Shown: one piece after another, positions 49,218 to 60,549 of the stretch | Layout: every line of letters begins with the position of its first letter | Position numbering within the stretch: position 1 is the first letter of the stretch | Assembly: GCF_001039355.2 (NCBI RefSeq) | Contig: NW_019775647.1 | Coordinates: 268,835 to 332,834 of the forward strand | Direction of reading: 5' to 3' | DNA length: 64,000 nucleotides | Origin: Lingula anatina | Lineage: Eukaryota; Brachiopoda; Lingulata; Lingulida; Lingulidae | Made by a program: the position numbers and the translations under genes | The notes under the pieces: model-generated | Told to the model about the DNA's origin: nothing | What the model saw: the letters and a program-made list of their open reading frames with translations, nothing else | The model's database searches: none

Positions 49218-49502
49218 ATGACAAGATTTCTTGTGGTTGTTTACTTCTTGGTATTTTTGCCAAGTTCCTGCGTCGCGGGAGTCACGCGTGGGGACGTTGA
49301 AGAGGTCCAATCTTTGGGGCGGACGCAACGTGGAGCGCTGTTGAAGATTGCAGCAGACGACAAACGGGGTAAATACGGTGCTTCTGAGTTCTGCAAAATT
49401 AAAGAAGACAAAAGAATAGTCTTAACCTAATTAAAAGAGCAGAAATACTTCAATTTCAAAAACTTTCAAAAAACGACGAATCGTATAATAATTATTATTA
49501 TA

Positions 49503-49534
<32 letters not shown>

Positions 49535-50836
49535 CAGGCCCGTAGCCTGCAATTTCAACGGGGGGGTTCATTTTCTGAAAAAGTGGACCTTTTACCATAT
49601 AATCCCCATGTACCTACATGTAGGTCAAATTTTACCCAGAGTGGACCTTTTTCCAGCAAAAAGGGGGGTTCTTTCGAAGCCTGATTATTCGAGCCTGATT
49701 ATTATTATTATTATCCTTTCTATTTTACCTAAGTTGAGTTACAAAAATACACCGGCGACGTGGGGATACCCGACAGTTACATACTGAAACTGAAAAATGG
49801 AACAGGTATCGACCAAGGTAAGATATAATTTTACGAATTTGTTCTATCGTTTTCAGAAGGTGCCTAGGGACCCAAAAATTAATCGAACGAGGCAAAATTG
49901 CTTTTAATCATTTTTGAAAGGCTAGAAAAGAGTCCTTGTTTGCTAAGATATGAAGGATATATGAAGGATTAAACCGTTCCTGATTCAATCATGATTTAAT
50001 GGTGACTTATATTAAAATATATTGAAAAGTATCACGGATATCTTTTTATACATATTTCACCCACTTTACATTATAAATATTTTTTTCTTTCTACTACTTT
50101 CTGTCTTTAATATCTAAGCATACTTTTTACCTTAAATCTCCTCAGTAAAATTATTACTAGTTATCCATGTATCTGATTTTCCAGTGGTTGAATATTTGGT
50201 GCCTTCTTGTATATTTCAAGTAAAAAGACTATACGCTCTTTCTTTCTCTTTTCCCCTTTCTCTTCATATTAGCTCTATTAGATGTACAAAAACATCGAAA
50301 AGATATGCCTTGCGAAATGAACGCTTACTGAAAGAGCATAGCGGAAATAAATATATGTGCGAATGGAAATAGTTTTAAATTACAGATGTCAGAAAGAGAG
50401 TTTTGATCGCTTTATTATTGATAACAAAACATAACAAGCTGGCATCTGATAAGTAACTGTCAACCAGTTGTGAGAGCAACCTCTTCCTATTTTTGAGTAG
50501 ATTTTCATCGCAAGTACTAACGACAAAGACATATGACATACCTGTATAACTGCTGATAAAATCATTGTGGGCTTGTTTATGTAATGAAATGGTGTGGCTC
50601 GACAGAAAATGCCTCAATCGAGTTTTTAAAGCATTCGAGTTTAATGGCATTTTGCATAATTTTAATCAATCTCAAATGATCACCTTTTCAGCTTCAGATT
50701 TTATCAATTCCATAAAGGATGAAATGCCCCCGGATTTGTTTGACCGGACAGAAATAGGAGAGCCGGGTGCAGTGGGACAATTGAGATATCTTATGGTGAA
50801 GACTACAGAGGAGTGAGTATTTTAGAGTACGAGATA

Positions 50837-50878
<42 letters not shown>

Positions 50879-51405
50879 ATGAGGATGTGGCAAGTGATTG
50901 TGTTACGTGTGCGTGTGTGTGCGTGAGTGTATGTGTCATGTGTGTGTAACGTGTACGTGTTACATGAGTGTGAGCATGTGCATATGCGTGTGTGAGACAG
51001 AGAGAGAGAGAGAGTGAGAGAGAGAGGGATTGGAAATGAAACCGAGACCTAGAGGTAGAAAGAAAGAAGAGAGTGCATTTTCTTTTTCACTTTAACCAAT
51101 ATGATTTTTAAGTATATACATTTTTTTTCGACAATACAGGGGCATTGAGTGGTTCAGGCTGCAGACGGATATAATAGACAGCATTTACCAGGACACGTAC
51201 GTTTATTCTGCCGGCTGTACATGTAATTGTCACTGCGAGAATGGTACAGATCTTGATGACGGGGCGTGCTGGTCATACTTTCCGGAAAATTGGGTATGTA
51301 TATGTGTGTGTGTGTGTGTGTGAAGTGTTTATGTTGTGTCTGTGTTTTGAAGGAAGTTTACTGAAGTCTTATGTGGTGTGCCCTAAGGTTTGCGCTATAA
51401 AGTGT

Positions 51406-51477
<72 letters not shown>

Positions 51478-52494
51478 ACGCTAATCTGATCTATTATCAA
51501 CAATAGTATATCCTGCATTAAAATATCTAATTTTTTACCATAAAAAAATCATGCCACCGTAGGCACAGTTTTACCTTATTTACAACATTTATTTATTTAT
51601 TTACAGGGCCTTGACAGGATTGATCAAGCGAGTACGGCACTGGACGGTAAATTCAACATAGAAGGCACAGGAAGTGACGTCGACGTTTACGTGTTCGACA
51701 CAGGAATATACCGGGAGCATATCGAGTTTTTGCGCGCGGATGGTACCAGTCGTGTGACCTTAGGAAACATAGCTAATGCTTCATGGTCAGCTGCTGATGT
51801 TGATGGACATGGTACTCACGTGGCGGGACTTATTGGTGGAAAAACCGTGGGTGTGGCTAAAAACGTCAGTCTCATTAGTGTGAAGGTATTAGGGGATGAC
51901 GGATTTGGCTCCGATTTCGGTATAATCGCCATGCTCTCCTGGGTCCAAGAGCAAGTTCAGGCCACTCAACGTAAGTCTATCGTTAACTTGTCCCTAGGAG
52001 GCGAGAAAAGCGAAATACTAAACGACGCCGTTAACGCCCTTTTCACGGATGCCGGAGTTTTATCTGTAGTCGCAGCTGGCAACGAAAATGTGTTGAGCAA
52101 ATACATCTCCCCAGCTAGCGCCACGCACGCCTTCACAGTAGGGGCAACGCAGCACAGAGATAAGAGAGCAACGTTTTCTAATTATGGGTCGGATGTGGAT
52201 ATATGGGCTCCTGGTGAAGACCTGGGGAGTAGCTCTAACGAAGGAGTGTACAGGTACCGACTCAGTTCGGGGACGTCCATGGCATGTCCATTAGTGGCTG
52301 GCGCCGCCGCTGTCTACATGAGTTCTCTCGACTACAACCCAACACCCTCAGAGGTGAAAGACCACCTTATTTCCACTTCACAGGATAACGTTGTCACAGG
52401 TATTCCAGAGGAGTTCTGTTCTGATGGGATTTGTGAACCCGCAGAATCTGTGACCAGACTGTTACAGGTAGGCTGCTCCTTTGAAGAAGAGTAG
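49218..52494 (+). CDS. Subtilisin-like serine protease, proteinase K group
   Basis: Secreted endopeptidase of family S8. Coding exons: 49218-49368, 49734-49817, 50692-50812, 51140-51293, 51607-52494; phases give 465 residues. Order: signal peptide (FLVVVYFLVFLPSSCVAG, about 4-21), I9 propeptide (GIPDSYILKLKNGTG) that should fold and inhibit the enzyme until cleaved, a Cys-rich linker (CTCNCHCENGTD), then a complete catalytic domain. D201 (VFDTGIY), H238 (GHGTHVAG), N329 (AAGNEN) and S394 (SGTSMACPLVAG) form the triad and oxyanion site, and NLSLGG is intact. It ends CSFEEE with no tail. It is divergent from the paralogue ending at 43995; the two share every intron position and phase, with start codons about 1.8 kb apart. 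The start is the first ATG of its exon and opens the signal peptide. Confidence 0.94.
49488..49534. repeat. (ATT)n microsatellite
   Basis: ATT/TTA triplet run in intron 1 of the plus-strand subtilase, abutting MITE family C copy 3. A shorter run resumes at 49697. Confidence 0.8.
49535..49683. mobile_element. MITE family C, copy 3
   Basis: Starts CAGGCCCGTAGCCTGCAAT and shares TTTTCTGAAAAAGTGGACC and TTACCCAGAGTGGACC with the copy at 23336-23506. The right end is shortened. Inserted in a TTA microsatellite. Confidence 0.8.
50838..51020. repeat. (GT)n and (GA)n repeats in subtilase intron 3
   Basis: GT run at 50838-50878, GTGT-rich degenerate sequence to about 50990, then a GA run at 50998-51020. 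Confidence 0.85.
51403..51474. repeat. (GT)n(GA)n repeat in subtilase intron 4
   Basis: A GT run turns into a GA run, after a shorter GT run at 51305-51321. Confidence 0.85.
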
Positions 52495-52879
52495 CCCTAA
52501 TTGTTGCTTATATCAGTGCGCTATTGACTTTCAAATTTTAGAATATCCAAGTACATAAAAGAGAATGTATCTGGCATACAAATGGCATTTAATGTTTAAC
52601 ATATCAATTTCAAATAATGATGGGCTTAATTTTTCCGTAAAATTGCCTTTTAAACCACCAAAGGTGAGATAATACGCACAACATTGTTAAAGTTCCTCCA
52701 AACGTATCCTCTTGTATATATAATGTTTTTATTGCAAACGGGTAGCCAAATGATCAGCAACGGCAAGTTACGTTAAGTCCTATTATTTTCTTACCCATTA
52801 ACGATAAAGCAACCGTTCAAACGGTTGTATGTAAATAAAAGTGTCCAAATATTGGTAAAGGTTAACTGGGGGTGGGGGA

Positions 52880-53308
52880 CTATAGAAATAGAGTGAGGTA
52901 GAAATTACGTAAATAAAAAGAAACAACTGAGATGACTTGTATGTATCAATAAATGGTGAACCTTTACATAGTTTGATATGTTTGCACAATAGTAGACAGT
53001 AAAAATATGCCTTCGCCTTCTTATCTTAAAATGTTTACTCTGTAAATAAACAAAAATTGTCTATACGCAAAGTATAGTGATAGCATAAATGTTTATTATT
53101 CATACAGAAATGCAATTTATTTACTGCTTAATTAAAGCAACCGCGAGTAACGTTTGCTAAAAAAGTTTTAGAGTTATTATTAAATTTTATTGAAGGGAAA
53201 GGGACTAAATCGGCCGTTTTGTTTTGGAAAATGGAGTTGTGAGGGTATGGTTTAACACTTTGATCTTCCCATGGGGACGGTTCATGTTATGCCAACCCCC
53301 CCCCCCCC

Positions 53309-53353
<45 letters not shown>

Positions 53354-53512
53354 CAATATATTTTCTTATCAAATTTAGGAAATTGAAGTAGTTTTGGAAA
53401 ATGATTTGGATCTCGTCTGGAAAAAACACGGAAAACCACCTCTCTCTCCCTCTCTCTCTCAAACATCCACTAACGGGCACAACACATGGAAATAATGGGG
53501 TTAAACATAGTT
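52880..53512. repeat. Dispersed direct repeat D, copy 1
   Basis: Near-identical over about 630 bases to 59845-60506 (shared GCAACCGCGAGTAACGTTTG, ACGGAAAACCACC and ACTAACGGGCACAACACAT). It has an internal C/A homopolymer at 53288-53349 that the other copy lacks. Ends are not inverted; the family type is unknown. Confidence 0.85.
53288..53349. repeat. Poly-C / poly-A run
   Basis: About twelve C then about 49 A, interrupting repeat D copy 1. It could be sequencing- or assembly-sensitive. Confidence 0.9.
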
Positions 53513-54209
53513 TAAACTAATGTTATTCAAACGAGTAATTAACCCTGATGAAGCCCTGATGAAAGGGGAGATCTGATCGTGACACAGCCAAGTTTTGCCA
53601 GTTGAGAAAGACTTAGTACATGAAGTACTGTTTAATTCCAAATGATAATTATTAAAGAACACGGCATTATATTCGCGAAAATATGGGACAATGTAACGAC
53701 CATGTTACATTTTGTTTCACGGCGAAATATACTGTACAGCTACTTGATAAAACTTAAAATCGGCACCAAGTAAATTCTTGGACAAATGCTACATTTCATT
53801 CGCCCAAGGTAAATGTAATAACTCTATTTAAAGTCTTCAAAATATCTTTCAAAGAACAGACAAAGAGGAAGACAAACATCCTCCACCGTACAACTGCAGG
53901 GATGGACGACTTTCTGACAAAAAGGATTTCCCAATAGAGCATTATTAGTATGGTTTGATTTTCATAATTTCAAAAAAGGTCATGACCGGCTTGGTTGGTA
54001 TATATGATAATGACTATATTTTCCTTTAGAAATTAGGACTTAACAATGGTTTTTTAGATGCATCTCTGTCTTGGTCATCCCTAAATGTGCTTTGTTATCA
54101 ACTTCAACAGTCTAGCATCAATTGATTATGGAACTATGGTGTGCTTAATGTTGATGAGGACTATCAAAAGGTTCCAACTCATCGTAACGTAGGAAAGGTC
54201 AAATCTTAC

Positions 54210-54403
54210 CTCAGGTTTTGCGACAACCATATCGCCATCCACAGTTATTGTATACCATGTGTTATCTCCATCTTGCTTAAATTGGTAGCCGCGGATTTTC
54301 AAGATAACTGGGTCGAGATCGGTAACTACAAACCATGGCACATCTTGAGGAAGGTCACTCTTCCGAGAAATTGCAGGAAAATTGCTCTGCCAAGTAAACT
54401 TCG
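54210..54403 (-). CDS. Candidate extra exon next to the myristoylated-protein gene
   Basis: Open between TTTTTCAG at 54404 and a GTAAGATTT donor below 54210; reading phase 2 in, 0 out, 64 whole codons. It encodes a polar, aromatic-rich stretch (SDLPQDVPWFVVTDLDP, YQFKQDGDNTWYTITVDGD) that looks like beta-sheet sequence rather than chance. Its entry phase does not join the exon at 54642-54860 unless a weaker internal AG (TTGGCAG) is used. It may belong to an alternative transcript or to a separate gene further left. Not recognised. Confidence 0.4.
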
Positions 54404-54641
54404 CTGAAAAAGGAGGATGCATACATTGACATTTGTCTCAGCCTTGGAAACATCTGATACAAAATGTATGTGATGAGAGATTCCCTAATCAAATTAAGCG
54501 ATATTAAAACGACTATAAACATAGGGAAAGAAGAAAAATAGAAACGACATTAAAAAGACTACATAAACAGTAAGAGGAATTTTTTCGCTTTTTATCAATG
54601 CATGTACCTCAAGCCGTAAAATGATATGCACACTTTAAGAG

Positions 54642-56891
54642 CTACATCACTGTTTTTACTTCATAAAAATAGGCAGGGCCATAAAAAAGCATTCCATACA
54701 CTAAAATCTGACAGTTACTTGCATCAGCGTCCAATGTTCCAGCCATATCAACAACGTACTCGTCTTTGTCCGGGTCCACTTTCACGTTGGTCACTTGTAG
54801 GAACCCATCTCCTGCATTGGACATCACTGACCACAGCGAAACTATATCGCCGTCTCTAGGCTGAAATGAGGCAATTTTCCGTATTGTATTGTATTGTACT
54901 GTACTGTACTTACTGTACTGCACATGTATTGTATTTCATTACATCACGTCACGTCACATCACATCGCATTACACTAAAACAACGGAGTCTTTACAATTAG
55001 ATCCTGCTTTAAGTAGCAAAAATGGACGGACACTGAACCAGTAAGCAGACAAATCTACAAAGTCTACGATAAACACAAGTCGTAGAAATGCATGGATAAA
55101 TAAATAAAGTAAACGATTATGAAACATCATGTATATTTAGTATAATATATATATATAGTACAAATAGTTATAATGTTTATCCATGCAATACTAATGAAAT
55201 AGTACATGTGCTTTAAATATACACACAGCTGGATACAAACAAACAAACGTGGAAATTAATGAAACGAGTGTAAGACAGACACAGAGACAGACAAAGAGAT
55301 CGGTAGACAAAGGATGCGCAGACGCACCTGATTGGACGGTGCTGACTTCCGATTGTCATGGACCACAACTTGCACTCCACGATTGGGCAAAGGCACGATG
55401 TCGATCTTGAAATCTTCGGTGTCACAACGTGGTGGCCGTGGCAGAACTCGATCTTCGGCGCTTTCGCTCGCCAGAGGCTAAAAAAGGACAATTTCATACT
55501 ATAAATGGATCCGGGTTCTTTAACGACGTTCTTTTTTTCACATTACAGTACCGGGTATACATTTGTCTCTATACCCCCATGATGCAAATCGATTAAATCA
55601 CAGTCTAGGTTTTATGACGTCGTGTGCAAACAGATGTAGACTTCCCACTTGTGAAGGATTGAAGTAGGGAAGATGTAAGGGAAAATGTAGGGAAGATTTT
55701 AATGTGCTTTTGTTAATAATTATAATAATGAAATAATTGGCCTAGATCGTATCATAAATTGTATCGATCCCTTAGGGAGACAGATCATCAGTATTAACTT
55801 GGAACTACGATGCACTGTTGCTCCCTGCGTCAAAGGCCTGCTTTCTCCCGATTTGGTGAGCCAGATCGGGATGCACTATAATCAGGGTGTAAGTAAGCTC
55901 AGCACCTGTGTCACTAGAATATGAAGCCATTCAGAATGAGAAGAGCCGAGTGCTAGCTAGGTCACGACCTAAATATGGCAGACCTACACGAAAGGAAGAC
56001 CGCTTAATCCTGTAATGGTCTCTCCGCCTCTCACGCCTCCCCACGCGTCGTCCCTTCAGAAGCACAGTAATTAAATCTCGGCTCAATTCAAACGGTCGGG
56101 GGAACACGCGTGGGAGAGGCGGAAAGACCATTACAGGATTAAGCGGTCTTCCTTTCATGTAGGTCCGCCATATTTATGTCGTGGCCTAGCTAGCACTCGG
56201 CTCTTCTCACTCTCAATAGTCTCTATCTCGTGCTCACATTTGGGACGGAGAAAACCAAGATAGATATACGGTGCACATACAATTCGAAGTGTACTGTGTG
56301 TAAAAGAAACAAAATGTCAAAAATATAAGTATACTCGGCGTAGTTCCGTCGCGCTCGATCGTGTATTATACCAGGGAATTATATCGTCCCTGATCATACG
56401 AACAATTTCATATCTCGCGTGCATTTGCCAGATGCCAAGGCAACCACTTTGCACGCCGAAAAGGCCGGTGTCACGAAACTAAGGGTCCGTGTAACAGAAA
56501 GTCCGCCCTCCATATAATTATGGGTTAGGTAAGGGTTGGCCTGATCTAAGTAGGTCAGAATCTATAGGGCGACGCTTACCTGTACAAATGAATGGGAAGA
56601 AAACTATCATGGGGGAATCTCTGTCACGTTACACCGGGACATTTTAAGGGCAATGGGTAAGCTGCAAATAGTGAAAATAAATAAAGTTTTTTTTGGACAC
56701 TGAATTCTAAATTAGGAAATATAAGAAACTGTACGGGATAAAATTAGGACTGTGGATCATTCTCCGACGCGTACACTTTACTTTCAATTTTTCATTGTAA
56801 AGCCTACCCTGAGCATCTATAAGTAAAAGAAAAAGACAGGGGAGGAAAGTGTGTACATACACATGCTAAGTGTGTGTGTGTGTGTGTGTGC

Positions 56892-56927
<36 letters not shown>

Positions 56928-57079
56928 CAGAGAGAGGGAAGGAAAACTAGAGAGAGAACAAGAGACGTGCAGTGATGTACCAATATAAGCATGTGCAGGG
57001 TGAGGGACGATAGCCATGTATGTATATTTACCTGACGCTCATCGTCGTGTTTAGCCCTTAAACTGCTGCGGTTTCCCAT
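54642..57079 (-). CDS. Unrecognised small protein with N-myristoylation signal (3 coding exons)
   Basis: Coding exons 57032-57079, 55328-55477 and 54642-54860 join at phase 0 to 138 residues. The protein starts MGNRSSLRAK, a good N-myristoylation sequence (Gly2, Ser6), followed by a basic, polar stretch, then FKIDIVPLPNRGVQVVVHD, DGDIVSLWSVMSNAGDGF, TNVKVDPDKDEYVVDMAG and LVYGMLFYGPAYFYE. The alternating hydrophobic pattern suggests a small beta-sandwich. No family is recognised. Exon 57032-57086 follows a good acceptor (CCTTCGCAG), and a 5' UTR exon ending at a TTCATT|GTAAGT donor (57363) is likely. The predicted location is the inner face of membranes. Support comes from exact phases and splice sites, not from homology. 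Confidence 0.5.
55921..56226. mobile_element. MITE family A, copy 3
   Basis: Ends in inverted copies around GAGAAGAGCCGAGTGCTAG and CTAGCACTCGGCTCTTCTC, with the same inner palindrome (CTCCGCCTCTCAC / GGGAGAGGCGGAAAG). It lies in an intron of the small gene. Confidence 0.88.
56873..56923. repeat. (GT)n(GA)n repeat
   Basis: A dinucleotide run in the intron of the small gene; it makes spurious Leu/Ser-His/Thr open frames on the other strand. Confidence 0.85.
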
Positions 57080-57530
57080 ATCGTCACTGCGAAGGAAAAG
57101 ACCGTTAAACGACCTAGCTGCGATGTCATGCACAGTTTAACAAACAAAGCCTATTTATAAATTGAGTCCGCTAGTATATGATACGTACTCAGTAAAAGAA
57201 TTGGCAACCTTGACTTAAATTCATTGCACTAGTTCACACCAGCGCGCGCGCGTACACACACGCTCTGAAATGTAGACACAAGTACATGTTGGGCGACATA
57301 CCTATATAAACTGTATCATAGCTATTTCTTTCAAATTAGAATATCCACATAGAATGACTTACAATGAAACTGTCCACGAGATCCTTTCAGCTGGCTGCCC
57401 TGTGTGTAACTGACACAGATCTTTGCCGTTCGTCTCTTTAAATTTTGGCTGCTTCCCTCTGCACTGTTAAAATGGGCCAGCCTACACCCTTCACTTGGAT
57501 ATTTGAGAATGAACACGCTTAATCTTTCAA

Positions 57531-58794
57531 CACATTTTGACCCTGTTCTTTTGTGTCTTAAGAAAATAGATCAAACAAAATTAAATGTGATAGCGCCTTG
57601 TCACAGCATAAACCCACCGCCCATGGAGTCAAGTCGATTAGAAAGTAGGCATTGCATTGACAACGTGCGAATCAGTTATGCCCGACGGCGTGAGTCGTAT
57701 GCTGAAGGGGGTAAGTCCTCATTGTCGCATGACCTTTTTTACATCCGGTTCGGAACGGTTTTCAAAGAAATCCAAAAATAAAGATCAATAAAGGCAAGTG
57801 AATCATACACAGAATATCTGAAGTATGCGTGGGTGTTTGAAGGTTAATATGAAGAATACCCTGCTAGATAATTACATGTAATTAGCTTGTGCTTCTATAC
57901 GCTTACAACCTCTCTTATCAGAGTCCTGCTAGTAGGGCACCTCAAATTAATATTTTATCTGTTAGTTGGAGGCCTTTACTTTTAGTTTTATGGATCACTC
58001 AAGATTTTGTATACTTTATGTACAGTGGCAAAGGGTTCAAGATGTAATCCGGATTATCGGGAATTGACAATTCAGCGTAGAAAAGTATATCGGTACGTTC
58101 ATATTTTTCATATTTTTATCTTCTTGTTGGAGGCCTTTTCTTTTAATTCTATTGATCATTCAAGATATTGTAGACGTTACGTAGAATAGGGCTCAGGGGA
58201 TAATCGAAAGTATAAATACATGTTTAAGCGATTTCATTCTGTTGAACTTAAGAGATAGGCAGAGTGACAGCTCAATGCAAGGGCAATGTATTTAGTGCCA
58301 AGTACATCATAGACTTGTTTACACAAATAATAATCTTTTCTTTCTTTCTTTTTTTTTTTTTTTTTTTTTTTTGGGGGGGGGAGGGGTGGCGCAAAAGTGC
58401 ACCCACCGATAATCATGCAGCTTTCTTAACCGTAACGGAGATGTATTTGCAGTAGGTCGTAGCATTAAGATCAAACTACTGACGTAAAGCTGAAACCCAC
58501 AGAGGACGATAGTACATGTACCAAGCACTTTCTTTTTTATCCTGATTTGTCGTCATTTCCCGATAATCCGGATGTATAGAACGTGGGTGGGCGTAAGTTG
58601 TATTAAAAGGTCTTGTTAACATCCACCGTAGAATGATAGGATGCAATGTTCAGCCGCTGTGAAATAACTTGCTCGTATCCCGAAATTTGTTCATTCTCCT
58701 TACTTCTGGTCATTTTGTTGGATATTGCTGTTACATATGATTAAAAGGTTAATTTCTACTTATACACTTAAACACACACGGCAGTCCTTCTCTT

Positions 58795-58840
<46 letters not shown>

Positions 58841-59844
58841 ATTCACACACTTATACACACACTGCACAGCCTAAGCTTCAGATATGTCACAGTGCCCCGG
58901 CGACCTTAAAACAACATGATACCTGTGAGAAATGGAACTTGACAGGGTCGCTGTATGTAATTACCGATACACTTCAACGAAGAAGTGTGTAGATAAGTAC
59001 TGGGTAAAAGCAGTAACACGTTCTAAATTCACGACTGTGAGGGTGCAAAGGAAGTGTGTAGGAGGAAGCGACTACGAGGGGATAGTTTTAGCCCCCGTAT
59101 TTCCTGTGGTTAAGAATGAGGTGGCTGACGAAAATGGGGTCAGCCCCCTCCCCCCTACAGCCCCCCCCACCCCCCACCCCCGCGCTCTTTTGCCTCTGCT
59201 GGTGTCGGCACATAGGAATACTAGTACAAGCCAAACTTTACCCATACAGAGGTACATAATACATAACTTATTTATCAAATAAATACAACTTATATTCCAA
59301 CGGTATAATAATTATATATTCCAATCTTGCAGAATGCAGTGTTCTTCTTTTTTTTTTCATTCTAAGTCAAGCCATTTTTTGTCCAGTCACATATAGTCAT
59401 GTCTTAAATATAGCAGCAGAGCACATCTAAACATGTAACGGACATTCGCTCAAAATCCTCACACAATGCTATACGTAGATCCTGGTCTGCACTTGTGGAA
59501 GACAAATAACACGCCATCCTGGTGGAGAAAAAGTGATGACATCAGATTGGTAATAGTAGAATGAATATATTAATCTGGTTAAATGAAAAGTATATTCGGA
59601 ATAGTTCATTAAATGACACTAACTATTAGTGGACATGTAAGCCATTTGCCATTTACTTCGTTATGTAAAATAGGCACAAAATTTTAATTAAAAACTGTCT
59701 GCTACTAATTAATCTATTCCCAAATCAGACATAATTTCACTTAAGACCTGAATTCAAAGTTAATCAGTAATATGAAACATGGCATTTCCCGAAAATAAAT
59801 AAAATGGTCCCAAGGCCTACTTGTGATCACCCCTTTTCGTCATA
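57531..59844. other. Intergenic sequence, no supported gene
   Basis: Holds a diverged tandem pair starting GTTGGAGGCC (57963 and 58124), an inverted pair around CCGGATTATCGGGAA (58046 and 58550), a T/G homopolymer at 58350-58381 and a TC run at 58798-58840. Confidence 0.5.
58798..58840. repeat. (TC)n microsatellite
   Basis: A TC dinucleotide run of about 42 bases. Confidence 0.9.
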
Positions 59845-60496
59845 CTGTAGAAATGGAGTGAGGTAAAAATCTCAACATTACGTAAATAAAAAAGAAACAA
59901 CTGAAATGACGTGTATTTATCAATAAATGGTGAACTTTTACATAGTTTAATAGGTTTGAACAATAGTAGACAGTAAAAAAAAGTAGAATACGCCTTCTTA
60001 TCTTAAAATGTTTATTCTGTAAATAAACATTAAGTGACTATACGCAAAGTAAAGTGATAAAAAGCCAATATTGTGTAAAAAATAATCGCAAACGAACTCA
60101 TGTCCTGAGAATTTGTCCAATTTACAATAGCATAAATGTTAATAATTCATACAGAAATAAAAGTTATAGGCCTACTGCTTAAAGCAACCGCGAGTAACGT
60201 TTGCTAAAAAAGTTTTAGAGTTATCATTAAATTTTATTGAAGGGAAAGGGACTAAATTGACCGTTTTGTTTTGGAAAATGGAGTTGTGAGGGTAGTGATG
60301 AACTCTTTGATCTTCTCATGGGGAAGGTTCACATATGCCAACCCCTAAAGAACGTGCAATATATGTTCTCATCAAATTGAAGTAGTTTGGGAAATGATTT
60401 GAATCTCATCTGAAAAAAAAGACGGAAAACCACCTCTCTCTCCCTCTCTCTCTCAAACATCCACTAACGGGCACAACACATGGAAATAATGGGGTT

Positions 60497-60506
<10 letters not shown>
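59845..60506. repeat. Dispersed direct repeat D, copy 2
   Basis: Matches 52880-53512 in the same orientation, with about 80 extra bases near 60040-60130 and without the C/A homopolymer. Ends at an AC/AT microsatellite. Confidence 0.85.

Positions 60507-60548
<42 letters not shown>
60499..60548. repeat. (CA)n(TA)n microsatellite
   Basis: The TA part is the left flank of the foldback element that follows; a longer (TA)n flanks its right end after the gap. Confidence 0.85.

Positions 60549-60549
<1 letters not shown>

Larger units (their letters stand above)
52495..54209. other. Spacer 3' of the plus-strand subtilase
   Basis: An AATAAA at 52834-52839 may serve as polyadenylation signal. The rest holds a 0.63-kb dispersed repeat (52880-53512) and AT-rich sequence in which I see no exon. 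Confidence 0.5.

Noticed and set aside
56804-57133. 109-codon minus-strand frame starting MHDIAARSFNG
   Set aside because: It reads through the splice acceptor at 57087 and through the GT/GA repeat; only the MGNRSS part is supported as exon.
58932-59282. 116-codon plus-strand frame
   Set aside because: Begins with a plausible Cys/basic stretch but runs into a poly-C-derived Pro region; no family and no signal peptide.
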